From the NCBI RefSeq assembly GCF_031846385.1, contig NZ_JAVRHV010000005.1:140448-204447 (forward strand): DNA of 64,000 bases, given 5' to 3'. How positions within the stretch are numbered: the first letter of the stretch is position 1; each line of letters begins with the position of its first letter. The stretch comes from Urechidicola vernalis. Its GTDB lineage: Bacteria; Bacteroidota; Bacteroidia; Flavobacteriales; Flavobacteriaceae. The notes beneath the pieces were generated by a model that saw only the letters and a list, made by a program, of their open reading frames with translations, was not told where the DNA came from and searched no databases. Shown here one piece after another: positions 25,384 through 34,672 of the stretch. The position numbers and the translations under genes were made by a program.

Positions 25384-27021
25384 TTACATTAGTTGAAATT
25401 CAGGTGCATTAACCATTGCAATTAATAATTCATTTAAACGAGGTCTGATAACTTCATCATTTCCATTGTTTTTAAAGCGCCTCCACTCCGCACCCCAGTA
25501 ATAACTATTATATCCAGAGATTAGGATGCTTTCAAAATAGGAAACCCTACTCTCGTCGATTACTTCTGGATATAGTATTGAAGAAATTTCCGTTATCATT
25601 TCAATTGAGTTGGAAATATTAATGATGTTATTTTCAATGAATGAAACAGTATCTAATTCTGAATAAATATTTCCGGAGATAATGGTGTTCTTTCCTAAAA
25701 TAAAACTCTCCATTAGTTTGTAACGAGAAATGATGGTGGTAGACGAAAACCAATGCCGATCAAAATCTGGAGTTTGATAGTGCGCAGGGTATCCTGCCAC
25801 AGAATCGGGATTGTACAATTGTAGCCCCGCACTGCTTAGAAAAATATTGTGTACAAACCAATGGTAAAAGTTTCGATAAAAATATAGCGGATTTACTTCA
25901 GGATTTGGGAATGAAACATTAAATAGAGTGGAAATTTCAGAAAGCAATTGTAATGGACTTTTAACAATAGCGCCAATAATTTCATTCGTAGTATCACTAT
26001 CATCCATATCATAAAAGTGCTCGCTTGCAAATAGTGTTTTTATTGCAGGAATCAGTTCATAATTATTTTCTTTTAAAACGATGGCAAGAGGTTTTATAAT
26101 ATTAGTTTCAACTTCTTCATCCCACTCGCTTTTTACAAAAAAACGATATAATTTTCTTGCATAAGAAATGGCTGTAGCCTCTTTAGAAAATACCATTTCA
26201 ACAAATTCATCCAGTTCTTCATACATGCCCTGAACAGAATCTCTACCTTTGATAGTTTTGTTGTCAAAAGCGGCACTAAATGTTTTGTCATTTTTATCAT
26301 GCTTGTTTTTATTCGCATATCCCCTCGGAATTCCTGTGTCTAAATCAATATTTGAGCGATCTATTTTCGTTTTAAAGCCCGAAAATACTTTCGAGGCTTG
26401 CTGCACATCAAATTCGGTGTAATTAGTATAGTCACCTTCTCCTTTTTGTTCACCTTTTAAAATTGTAAATAATTCTAAATACTCTCTTCCATAATTTTCG
26501 TTTGGATTATTGGCGTTGTTATCTGTGTTGTCTAAATAAGTCAACATGGAATTGTCGAGTGTAATTTTTTTTGCGAGGGTTTTAATATTTCCTAAGGAGT
26601 AATAATCTAGAAGCCTCAAATGGTCGTAAAATGTTGTTGCTGGACCAGCACCTAAATCTTTTCCAACTGTAAAACATGAATGTAAAAAGAATGTAAATTT
26701 ATGTCTTAAAGATGATTGGTTAATGGCGTTGTACCACCAATGCCCTGTAATATAACTTCTCTTTCTTCCTTGTCCATCAAATTGATTTGGATGTAATTCA
26801 GACGATGTCCAATATCCATCTGGACTTACTGTAGGAAGTGGGTCATAGGGCTCTGAAAGAGAGTCTTCTTTTTGTTTGATTAGTTCGTTTAAACTTTCCA
26901 AAGCCGATTTTTTAGAAAAAAAATCTATTAGCTCTTTGTTATACTTAAAAGTTAATCTGCGAATTAAATGTTTCGCTTTTCGTTGGCCTAACGGACCTTC
27001 GAATGGCTTAAGTGAGGACAT
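25384..27021 (-). CDS. DUF1800 family protein
   Basis: The 545-residue protein has the DUF1800 look: LGQRKAKHLIRRLTF near the N-terminus, a Trp/His-rich centre with GHWWYNAINQSS and LRHKFTFFLHSCF, NPNENYGREYLELFTI, and GMYEELDEFVEMVFSKE. No signal peptide is seen, which is unusual for a partner of a secreted DUF1501 protein; the true start could lie upstream, but no in-frame ATG precedes it closely. It is first in a two-gene operon with DUF1501. The near-consensus TATATTCG is at about 27044-27051 on the minus strand. Confidence 0.88.
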   Translation of the reverse strand: MSSLKPFEGPLGQRKAKHLIRRLTFKYNKELIDFFSKKSALESLNELIKQKEDSLSEPYDPLPTVSPDGYWTSSELHPNQFDGQGRKRSYITGHWWYNAINQSSLRHKFTFFLHSCFTVGKDLGAGPATTFYDHLRLLDYYSLGNIKTLAKKITLDNSMLTYLDNTDNNANNPNENYGREYLELFTILKGEQKGEGDYTNYTEFDVQQASKVFSGFKTKIDRSNIDLDTGIPRGYANKNKHDKNDKTFSAAFDNKTIKGRDSVQGMYEELDEFVEMVFSKEATAISYARKLYRFFVKSEWDEEVETNIIKPLAIVLKENNYELIPAIKTLFASEHFYDMDDSDTTNEIIGAIVKSPLQLLSEISTLFNVSFPNPEVNPLYFYRNFYHWFVHNIFLSSAGLQLYNPDSVAGYPAHYQTPDFDRHWFSSTTIISRYKLMESFILGKNTIISGNIYSELDTVSFIENNIINISNSIEMITEISSILYPEVIDESRVSYFESILISGYNSYYWGAEWRRFKNNGNDEVIRPRLNELLIAMVNAPEFQLM

Positions 27022-27245
27022 TTTAATGGGTTAAGTTTTTTCGAATATAGAAATTTTATGATAAATAGATTGAAGTTTAGTGATTTAGGATAATTACTGG
27101 GTGTTCTTTTCTTTTTTTTGTTAAAAAATAAGTGGTACAACGTGGTTAAAAAAAATATGGTTGATCACGCGAGAAATTAAAATTTGGTAAATATTTAACG
27201 CACTATTAATCAATTCTCTTTATTTTCGTGAGGTTAAAAATAAGG

Positions 27246-27674
27246 ATGAGTAAAAAGCAACTTAAATATGATAATGCCTATATGAGAATGGCATTAGAAT
27301 GGGCTAAATTGTCGCATTGCAAAAGAAAACAGGTGGGGGCTTTAATCGTTAAGAAAAGAATGATTATTTCAGATGGATTTAATGGTTCTCCAACGGGTTT
27401 TGATAATGAATGTGAAGATTGTGATGGAAATACCAAATGGCATGTATTACATGCAGAAGCAAATGCCATATTAAAAGTTGCTAGTTCTACACAATCTTGT
27501 AGAGGCGCTACGTTATATATTACGCTATCACCTTGTAAAGATTGTAGTAAACTAATTCATCAATCCGAAATAAAAAGAGTGGTATATCATCAAGAATATA
27601 AAGACACTTCAGGATTGGATTTTTTAGCAAAGGCAGGTGTAGAAATAACCCATTTAAAAGAGTTGAATGAATAA
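27246..27674 (+). CDS. dCMP deaminase family protein (ComEB-like)
   Basis: A zinc-dependent cytidine/deoxycytidylate deaminase. The zinc and catalytic motif HAEANAIL (H-A-E) and the PCKDCSKLI (PCxxC) pair are present, so the enzyme looks active; the likely reaction is dCMP to dUMP. The ATG at 27246 (MSKKQLKYDNAYMRMAL) is chosen; the GTG at 27228 overlaps a near-consensus -7 element (TATTTTCG). Overlaps the S41 peptidase gene by 8 bases. Confidence 0.92.
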   Translation: MSKKQLKYDNAYMRMALEWAKLSHCKRKQVGALIVKKRMIISDGFNGSPTGFDNECEDCDGNTKWHVLHAEANAILKVASSTQSCRGATLYITLSPCKDCSKLIHQSEIKRVVYHQEYKDTSGLDFLAKAGVEITHLKELNE

Positions 27675-29229
27675 TAAAGGACCCATATATTTAGGAATAG
27701 CTGTAGCCGTTGGAATATTGATTGGAAGTTTTCTAAACTTCGAAAATAAGTCGGGTTCCATTTTTGGAGCAAGTGCTGAGGAGTCTAAAATAAAAAGATT
27801 GATAAATTATATTCAATATGATTATGTAGATGAGGTGAATACTGAAGAATTATTGGATGGAGCCATTAATCAGATTGTTGGAAAATTAGATCCGCACTCT
27901 GTTTATTTTACAAAGGAGCAATTACAACGTGAAACAGAGGAGTTACAAGGAAACTTTGTTGGAATTGGTGTTCAGTTTAGAATTTTTGCTGATTCTGTTG
28001 TTGTCTCAAGAGTGTTGGAAGGTGGACCTAGCGAAAGAATTGGACTGAAAGCAGGTGATCGAATTTTGAAGGCAAACAGCGATTCTCTTTCAGGTGTTGG
28101 ATTGGACAATAATGGAGTGATGAAAATTTTAAAAGGTCAGCCTAATACTGAAGTGGAACTCTCTATTTATAGAAGATCTGTAGATAAAGTTTTACCATAT
28201 ACTTTAACGCGAGGAGATGTACCTATTAAAAGTGTTACTTCTTCTTATATGATTAATGAAGATATTGGGTATATAAAACTGGATCGATTTGCAATGACTT
28301 CTTATGATGAGTTTAAAATAGAATTGGATCAATTGATAAATAAAGGGATGACAACACTGGTGTTTGATTTAAGAGATAATGGCGGTGGATTTATGAATAT
28401 AGCCAATCAAATAGCGGACGAGTTTTTAGAGAAGGATAAACTAATTGTCTTTACAAAAAATAAAAAAGGAGACGTAATGAAAGATTTTGCGACTTCAACA
28501 GGTAGTTTTGAAGATGGAAAAGTCTTTGTGCTTATTAATGAAAATTCTGCTTCGGCCAGCGAAATTATTGCCGGAGCATTGCAAGATAATGATAGGGGAA
28601 CAATCATTGGACGTCGTTCTTTTGGGAAAGGTTTAGTGCAACAAACAATGGGTCTTGGAGATGGTTCTGCCATTCGTTTAACTACAGCAAGATATTATAC
28701 GCCAACCGGTAGATCAATTCAAAAACCTTATAATTTAAGTCGAAGCAAGGAATATTATGAAACATTTTCTGAGCGTTATTCCAATGGCGAACTGGTTAGT
28801 GCGGATAGTATTAAAGTCAATGATTCTTTAAAATTTGTTACACCAAAAGGAAAGGTTGTTTTTGGAGGAGGAGGAATTGTGCCAGATACCTTTGTAGGGA
28901 TTGATACTACGCAATATATTCAAAATAGATATGTAAGAGGATTGAACGAATTTTCATTTGAATATGTAGATAATAACCGAGATAAATTCAAAGGACTAGA
29001 TGTAGATAAATTTATTGCTGAATTCGATCAGGATGGCGAAATTTTGAATAAATACTTATCACAGTTAGATGTAAATCTACCATTAGCACCAGCTACAAGG
29101 AAAAGGGTAGAGGATTATTTGAAAGCAAGTTTTGCTCAGAATTTATATGATGAAAATGGCTTTTATCAAGTTATTCAAATCGATGATTCAATGATAGAAA
29201 CGGTAAAGGAATTGGAAAACTCCAATTAA
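27667..29229 (+). CDS. S41 family carboxyl-terminal processing peptidase
   Basis: A CtpA/Prc-type periplasmic protease. An uncleaved signal anchor (GPIYLGIAVAVGILIGSFL, about 4-22) precedes a helical segment, a PDZ domain (about 90-170, GGPSERIGLKAGDRILKANS) and the protease core with the Ser of ENSASASEIIAGALQD and the Lys of RRSFGKGLVQ, the Ser-Lys dyad. At 520 residues it is full length. Overlaps the deaminase gene by 8 bases and precedes lpxH by 22. Confidence 0.94.
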   Translation: MNNKGPIYLGIAVAVGILIGSFLNFENKSGSIFGASAEESKIKRLINYIQYDYVDEVNTEELLDGAINQIVGKLDPHSVYFTKEQLQRETEELQGNFVGIGVQFRIFADSVVVSRVLEGGPSERIGLKAGDRILKANSDSLSGVGLDNNGVMKILKGQPNTEVELSIYRRSVDKVLPYTLTRGDVPIKSVTSSYMINEDIGYIKLDRFAMTSYDEFKIELDQLINKGMTTLVFDLRDNGGGFMNIANQIADEFLEKDKLIVFTKNKKGDVMKDFATSTGSFEDGKVFVLINENSASASEIIAGALQDNDRGTIIGRRSFGKGLVQQTMGLGDGSAIRLTTARYYTPTGRSIQKPYNLSRSKEYYETFSERYSNGELVSADSIKVNDSLKFVTPKGKVVFGGGGIVPDTFVGIDTTQYIQNRYVRGLNEFSFEYVDNNRDKFKGLDVDKFIAEFDQDGEILNKYLSQLDVNLPLAPATRKRVEDYLKASFAQNLYDENGFYQVIQIDDSMIETVKELENSN

Positions 29230-29251
29230 TCTTTGTACTTTTCATTTTTAA

Positions 29252-30004
29252 ATGGATTCAACTAAAAAAATATATTTTGCTTCTGATCAGCACTTTGGAG
29301 CACCAACTCCTGAAGATAGTTTCCCGAGAGAGCAGAAATTTATTCGTTGGCTAGATTTTGTAAAAAAAGATGCTGAAGCTATTTTCTTGCTTGGAGATTT
29401 ATTCGATTTTTGGTTCGAGTATAAAAAAGTTGTTCCAAGAGGTTTTGTAAGAGTCTTGGGTAAACTTGCGGAAATTAGAGATTCTGGCATACCGATTTAT
29501 TTTTTTATTGGTAATCATGACCTGTGGATGGACGATTATTTTCAAAAAGAATTGGACATTCCTGTTTATCATAAACCACAAGAATTTACCTTTAATAAAA
29601 AATCATTTTTAATTGGACATGGCGATGGCTTAGGCCCTGGAGACAAGGGGTATAAGCGCATGAAAAAGGTGTTTACAAATCCTTTTTCTAAATGGTTGTA
29701 CCGTTGGTTACATCCAGATATCGGAGTTCGATTGGCGCAGTATTTATCGGTAAAAAACAAATTGATTTCCGGTGACGAGGATGTCGTTTTTTTAGGAGAA
29801 GAAAATGAATGGTTGGTGCAATATGCTAAGCGCAAATTAGAGTCAAAGCACTATGATTATTTTTTATTTGGTCACCGTCATTTACCTATGGAAATCTCTG
29901 TTGGAGAAAATTCAAAATACATCAACACCGGAGACTGGATTACGCACTTCACTTTTGCGGTCTTTGATGGAAGCGAATTATCGCTTCAAACCTTTGTAGA
30001 ATAA
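29252..30004 (+). CDS. lpxH: UDP-2,3-diacylglucosamine diphosphatase (LpxH-like)
   Basis: A calcineurin-like metallophosphoesterase that makes lipid X in lipid A synthesis. Metal-binding motifs are in order: YFASDQHFG, LGDLFDFWFEY, FIGNHDLWM, GHGDGLGPGDKGYK and FGHRHLPM. Start at ATG 29252. The first motif has SDQHFG where the E. coli enzyme has SDLHL. Bacteroidetes commonly have this variant of about 250 residues. Part of comEB-S41-lpxH. Confidence 0.9.
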   Translation: MDSTKKIYFASDQHFGAPTPEDSFPREQKFIRWLDFVKKDAEAIFLLGDLFDFWFEYKKVVPRGFVRVLGKLAEIRDSGIPIYFFIGNHDLWMDDYFQKELDIPVYHKPQEFTFNKKSFLIGHGDGLGPGDKGYKRMKKVFTNPFSKWLYRWLHPDIGVRLAQYLSVKNKLISGDEDVVFLGEENEWLVQYAKRKLESKHYDYFLFGHRHLPMEISVGENSKYINTGDWITHFTFAVFDGSELSLQTFVE

Positions 30005-30014
30005 GCTTTTTTAT

Positions 30015-30060
30015 AGAATATTTTTAACCAATTTTTAACAGCGTTAAAAAAAAATATTCT
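30015..30060 (+). terminator. possible terminator / inverted repeat after lpxH
   Basis: AGAATATTTTTAAC (30015-30028) pairs with GTTAAAAAAAAATATTCT (30043-30060), with small bulges. It is A/T only, so it may be a weak terminator between lpxH and the Bat operon or just an A-rich fold. Confidence 0.35.
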
Positions 30061-30114
30061 GCTACTTGCAACACTCAATAAAGGAATGTAAATTCACGCC
30101 TTAAAATTCAAATA

Positions 30115-31122
30115 ATGATAGAAAATACTAACACTACCGTAGATATCAGAGCGATAAATGAGAAAATAGAGAAGGAAAGCGCTTTTGTAGATTTGTTAAC
30201 AATGGAGATGAATAAAGTCATTGTTGGTCAGAAACATATGATTGAACGATTGCTTATTGGTTTGTTGGGAAATGGACATATTTTACTTGAAGGAGTTCCT
30301 GGCTTGGCAAAAACCCTAGCAATTAATACTTTATCTAAAGCGGTTAAAGGAGAATTTAGTAGGGTCCAGTTTACACCTGATTTATTACCTGCCGATGTTG
30401 TAGGAACCATGATTTATAATATGAAAGAGAATGATTTCATGATTAAAAAGGGACCTATTTTTGCAAACTTTGTATTGGCAGATGAGATTAACCGTGCGCC
30501 TGCAAAAGTACAGTCGGCATTGTTAGAGGCCATGCAAGAACGTCAAATTACAATTGGAGATGAAACGTTTAAGTTAGATGAGCCATTTTTGGTAATGGCA
30601 ACGCAAAACCCAGTAGAGCAGGAAGGAACATATCCATTACCTGAAGCGCAGGTAGACCGTTTTATGCTAAAAGTGGTAATTGATTATCCTCAGAAAGAAC
30701 ACGAACAATTAATTATGCGTCAGAATTTGTCTGGCGGATTCGATAAGATTAATCCAGTGATTTCTTTAGATCAGATCAACTCGGCAAGAGAGGCTGTAAA
30801 AGAAGTTTATATGGATGAAAAAATCGAAAAATATATTTTAGATATCATTTTTGCTACACGTTTTCCGGAGCGTTATAACTTAGCAGAGTTAAAGAACTTG
30901 ATTAGCTTTGGTGCATCGCCTAGGGGAAGTATCAATTTAGCAATGGCAGCAAAATGTTATGCATTTATTAAGCGAAGAGGTTATGTTATTCCAGAAGATG
31001 TAAGAGCTGTAGTTACAGATGTATTACGTCATAGGATCGGAATTACGTATGAGGCTGAAGCTGAGAATGTAACTTCAGAAGATATTGTTAGCAAAATCGT
31101 AAACGAGGTAGAAGTACCATAG
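30115..31122 (+). CDS. MoxR family AAA ATPase
   Basis: First gene of the Bat operon; a chaperone-like AAA+ ATPase that works with VWA proteins. Walker A is LLEGVPGLAKTL (about 61-72), Walker B is FVLADEINRAP (about 119-129), then QSALLEAMQERQITIG and the sensor FLVMATQNPVEQEGTYPLPEAQ. Length (335) fits. The next gene, DUF58, is 76 bases downstream, across a small tandem repeat. Confidence 0.95.
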   Translation: MIENTNTTVDIRAINEKIEKESAFVDLLTMEMNKVIVGQKHMIERLLIGLLGNGHILLEGVPGLAKTLAINTLSKAVKGEFSRVQFTPDLLPADVVGTMIYNMKENDFMIKKGPIFANFVLADEINRAPAKVQSALLEAMQERQITIGDETFKLDEPFLVMATQNPVEQEGTYPLPEAQVDRFMLKVVIDYPQKEHEQLIMRQNLSGGFDKINPVISLDQINSAREAVKEVYMDEKIEKYILDIIFATRFPERYNLAELKNLISFGASPRGSINLAMAAKCYAFIKRRGYVIPEDVRAVVTDVLRHRIGITYEAEAENVTSEDIVSKIVNEVEVP

Positions 31123-31169
31123 TTTTTGTTAAACCGTTTAATTGTTTAAATGGTAAAACAACGATTATA

Positions 31170-31197
31170 CAATTCAACAATTCAACAATTCAACAAC
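31170..31197. repeat. 8-bp tandem repeat before the DUF58 gene
   Basis: About three and a half copies of the unit AATTCAAC lie directly upstream of the TTG start at 31199. It could affect spacing of the translation start or be neutral slippage DNA. Confidence 0.7.
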
Positions 31198-31198
31198 A

Positions 31199-32071
31199 TT
31201 GGATACTAAAGAATTATTAAAAAAAGTACGAAAGATAGAGATTAAGACAAGACGATTGTCTGATCATATATTTTCTGGCGAATATCACAGTTCGTTTAAA
31301 GGACGTGGTATGACTTTTTCTGAAGTAAGACAGTATCAGTTTGGAGATGATGTTAGAAGTATAGACTGGAATGTTACTGCACGTTACAACGAACCATATA
31401 TTAAAGTTTTTGAAGAGGAGCGAGAATTAACCATGATGTTAATGGTTGATGTTAGTGGGTCTGAGTTTTTTGGAACCACTTCTCAATTTAAGCGAGATAC
31501 AGTTACTGAAATTGCGGCGACACTGGCATTTTCGGCCATTCAAAACAATGATAAAGTAGGACTGCTATTGTTTTCTGACGATGTTGAATTGTTTATTCCG
31601 CCTAAAAAAGGAAAAGGACATGTACTTAGAATTATTCGCGAGTTAATTGAATTTAAACCTAAAAGTAATAAAACAAATATTGAAGAGGCGTTAAAGTATT
31701 TATCTAATGTGATGAAGAAAAAAGCCATTGTATTTGTATTGTCAGATTTTATGGATGAAGGCTATGATCACACTATGAAAATAGTTGGAAATAAGCACGA
31801 TGTAACGGGTATAAGAGTATATGATAAGCATGACGAAGAGATTCCAAATTTAGGAATGCTACCTGTAAAAGATGCAGAAAGTGGCGAAGTTGTTCTAGTA
31901 AACACCATGTCCAAATCTGTACGTACTAGTTATAAAGCCAATTATTTAAAATCGGTTGATTATTACGAGAAATCTTTTAGTCGCAGTGGAGCAGGAACAA
32001 TCAGTACGCGTGTAGATGAAAGTTATGTAAAGAAATTATTAGGATATTTTAAGCAAAAAGGAGCGAGATAA
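31199..32071 (+). CDS. DUF58 domain-containing protein
   Basis: The second member of the MoxR-DUF58-VWA cluster. The DUF58 core is clear: HSSFKGRGMTFSEVRQYQFG (about 28-47), DVRSIDWNVTARYNEPYIKV, then a VWA-like domain with MVDVSGSEFFGT (MIDAS-like). No membrane segment. The start is a TTG at 31199; no ATG or GTG in frame is close. Flavobacterial homologues begin at the same place (DTKELLKKVRKIEIKT), so TTG is accepted. Confidence 0.92.
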   Translation: MDTKELLKKVRKIEIKTRRLSDHIFSGEYHSSFKGRGMTFSEVRQYQFGDDVRSIDWNVTARYNEPYIKVFEEERELTMMLMVDVSGSEFFGTTSQFKRDTVTEIAATLAFSAIQNNDKVGLLLFSDDVELFIPPKKGKGHVLRIIRELIEFKPKSNKTNIEEALKYLSNVMKKKAIVFVLSDFMDEGYDHTMKIVGNKHDVTGIRVYDKHDEEIPNLGMLPVKDAESGEVVLVNTMSKSVRTSYKANYLKSVDYYEKSFSRSGAGTISTRVDESYVKKLLGYFKQKGAR

Positions 32072-32072
32072 G

Positions 32073-33662
32073 TTGAAGAAAAGAATTTTCTATATAGCAT
32101 TTTTCATAGGAGCATTTGTAATGGCTCAGTCCCCAATAAAAATGGAGGTAGATACAACCAACATTAGAATTGGAGAACAGATTGAATATAAATTAACTGT
32201 AGATAATACAGAAACTGTTGTTTTTCCGAAGTTGGAAATGGACAGTCTTAAAAAAGTTGAGGTTGTTGAAGATTTGCCAGTTGACACTACGAAAACAAAA
32301 TTTATAAAAAAGTATTTATTGACTAGTTTTGATAGTGGTTCGTACGTAATCCCTCAGCAAGAAGTTTTAATAAATGCTAAAAATTTTAAAACGGATTCCT
32401 TACTTATTGCGGTATCTACTGTAAAGGTTGATACGTTAAAGCAAAAACTTTTCCCGATAAAAGCGGTTAAAAATCAGCCGATAATTTTTGATGATTATGC
32501 CTTGTATGTTTGGATAGGCTTGGCAATTCTGTTGTTGATTATTGCAATTGTATTGTATGTTGTTTTAAGAAAGAAAAAGGAAGAAATTCCACTTGAAGAA
32601 AGAATACCACCGTATCAATTAGCAATGCAGCGTTTGGGCGAATTAGATGCCAAAGAATTATTGAAACAAGACAAGATAAAACTCTATTATATTGAATTAA
32701 CTGATATTATTAGGTCTTTTATAGAGCGAGAGTTAAAAATTCCGGCATTAGAATCTACAACGGATGAATTAATTGAGATGATTTTGGATTTTAAGAGTAT
32801 GGATAAACTCGATTTGCCAAAAGAGACAATAAAGAATTTACAGAAATTATTGCAAGAAGCCGATTTGGTAAAATTTGCCAAGTTTAAGCCAATGGCCATA
32901 GAGGTGGAAGGACACAGATCTCAAACGGAACATATTATCAATAACCTTCGTCCAGAAGAAGTTGAAGTGACTGAGAATGTAACAAATGAAACCATAAATA
33001 CTCCGCAGAACAAGCAAGCAACAAAGAAAAAGTGGAGTAAAAAGAAGATTATTATTATATCTGTTGTTGGTTTCCTTTTTGTTGTTCTAACAGTTGTAGG
33101 AGTTCTGATGTTCAAAGGATATAAATACGCTCAGGAGAATATAATTGGGTATCAAACTAAAGAGTTATTGAAGAATGATTGGAGTTTAAGCACCTACGGT
33201 TCACCAACGGTAACCTTAGAGTCTCCAGAAATTCTAAAATCTAATTTATTAGAGGTTCCTGCTCGGGCAAAGGAAATGATTAATCAAATAGCACAATTTG
33301 ACTACACAAGTATTATTGGTGGTCTTCAAATTAGTGTTACTACGATGGATTTTACGGAAAAGGTTACTGAGTATAATTTGGAATCGGGGGTGCAAGGTGC
33401 ATTGTCTGCAATGCAGTCGCAAGGAGTAGAATTTATTTCCTCAGACCAGGAGTCGATGCAAATTGACGGAGAAGAAGGGGTGAAATTAATTTCTCAGTAT
33501 AGCATGGTTAATCCTGTAACTAATAAACCAGAATTTTATCAGTTGAGAGGTGCAGTGTTTGGAGATATTAACGGATCAAGGACAATTGTAGTTACTTACA
33601 AAGATGGAGATGCCAGTGGAGAAGAAATAGCGAATCGTGTAATTAATTCTGTAAAGTTGTAA
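32073..33662 (+). CDS. BatD-like protein with second membrane segment and extra C-terminal domain
   Basis: The N-terminus is a signal peptide (MKKRIFYIAFFIGAFVMAQ) followed by a BatD-like beta domain (about 20-140), a membrane helix (YALYVWIGLAILLLIIAIVL) and a helical cytoplasmic part ending near residue 290. A second helix (IIIISVVGFLFVVLTVVGVL, about 328-347) then leads to a ~175-residue domain (KNDWSLSTYGSPTVTLESPE onward) that resembles PsbP/DcrB-like folds. The start is TTG at 32073, one base after the DUF58 stop. The role is probably assembly of the Bat complex; function of the extra domain is unknown. Confidence 0.75.
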   Translation: MKKRIFYIAFFIGAFVMAQSPIKMEVDTTNIRIGEQIEYKLTVDNTETVVFPKLEMDSLKKVEVVEDLPVDTTKTKFIKKYLLTSFDSGSYVIPQQEVLINAKNFKTDSLLIAVSTVKVDTLKQKLFPIKAVKNQPIIFDDYALYVWIGLAILLLIIAIVLYVVLRKKKEEIPLEERIPPYQLAMQRLGELDAKELLKQDKIKLYYIELTDIIRSFIERELKIPALESTTDELIEMILDFKSMDKLDLPKETIKNLQKLLQEADLVKFAKFKPMAIEVEGHRSQTEHIINNLRPEEVEVTENVTNETINTPQNKQATKKKWSKKKIIIISVVGFLFVVLTVVGVLMFKGYKYAQENIIGYQTKELLKNDWSLSTYGSPTVTLESPEILKSNLLEVPARAKEMINQIAQFDYTSIIGGLQISVTTMDFTEKVTEYNLESGVQGALSAMQSQGVEFISSDQESMQIDGEEGVKLISQYSMVNPVTNKPEFYQLRGAVFGDINGSRTIVVTYKDGDASGEEIANRVINSVKL

Positions 33663-33663
33663 A

Positions 33664-34668
33664 ATGAGGTTGTGGAATAACATAGAATTTACAAATCCCG
33701 AGTTTTTATGGTTGCTGTTGGTGGTTCCACTATTGGTAGTTTATTACGTTGTATTGCGTAAAAAAAGTACAGCATCACTTACTTTATCAAGTACAAAATC
33801 GTTTGGAGAACCATCTATTTTACCAAGGTTAAAACCAATTTTACACGTGTTAAGGTTGGCTGCGATTTCTTTATTAATTGTAGCATTGGCAAGACCAAGA
33901 ATTACATCGGTTAGTACAAAAGTAAATACCAATAAAGGAATTGATATTGTAATGGCTATTGACGTTTCTGCAAGTATGTTGGCACGTGATTTGAAACCAA
34001 ATCGTTTGGGAGCCTTAAAAAAGGTAGCGACTAATTTTGTTGATAAAAGACCAAGTGATAGAATCGGAATTGTCATTTATGCCGGAGAAAGTTTTACTCA
34101 AACACCTATTACAAGTGACAAAAGAATCGTGAAAAGAACCATTAATGATATCAAATGGGGGCAATTAGAAGGAGGAACCGCCATTGGAATGGGCTTAGGT
34201 TCTGCCGTAAACCGATTAAAGGAAAGTAAGGCAAAGAGCAAGGTTATTATTTTACTTACAGACGGAGTAAATAACTCCGGGTTCGTAGATCCTAAAACGG
34301 CTACAGAATTGGCTAAAGAATTAGGAATTAAAACCTATACAATTGGCCTTGGAACAAAGGGCAATGCGCCTTCACCGGCTTATAGAGATGGCAACGGAAA
34401 GTTGGTGTTTCAAAACATGCCAGTAGAGATTGATGAAGAATTATTAGAATATATAGCGTCTGAAACTGAAGGGAAATATTTTAGAGCAACTGACAATAAA
34501 AAGTTAGAAGCTATTTACGACGAAATAAACAAACTAGAGAAAACCGAAATAGAGGAGTTTAAATATTACAATTACGATGAAAGATACCGATTCTTGGTAA
34601 TATTAGCTGGACTTATTTTAGGGTTAGAAATGTTATTAAGATTTACAATTTTTAGATCATTTATATAG
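33664..34668 (+). CDS. batA: VWA domain-containing protein BatA
   Basis: A membrane-anchored von Willebrand A domain protein of the Bat (Bacteroides aerotolerance) complex. N-terminal aerotolerance segment (TNPEFLWLLLVVPLLVVYYV), a second membrane helix (about 60-80), then the VWA domain with the MIDAS motif AIDVSASMLARDL (about 98-110), Thr in SFTQTPITS and LLTDGVNNSG, and a C-terminal membrane helix (FLVILAGLILGLEMLLRF). It starts one base after the preceding stop and is 4 bases before batB. Confidence 0.95.
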   Translation: MRLWNNIEFTNPEFLWLLLVVPLLVVYYVVLRKKSTASLTLSSTKSFGEPSILPRLKPILHVLRLAAISLLIVALARPRITSVSTKVNTNKGIDIVMAIDVSASMLARDLKPNRLGALKKVATNFVDKRPSDRIGIVIYAGESFTQTPITSDKRIVKRTINDIKWGQLEGGTAIGMGLGSAVNRLKESKAKSKVIILLTDGVNNSGFVDPKTATELAKELGIKTYTIGLGTKGNAPSPAYRDGNGKLVFQNMPVEIDEELLEYIASETEGKYFRATDNKKLEAIYDEINKLEKTEIEEFKYYNYDERYRFLVILAGLILGLEMLLRFTIFRSFI

Positions 34669-34672
34669 TACA

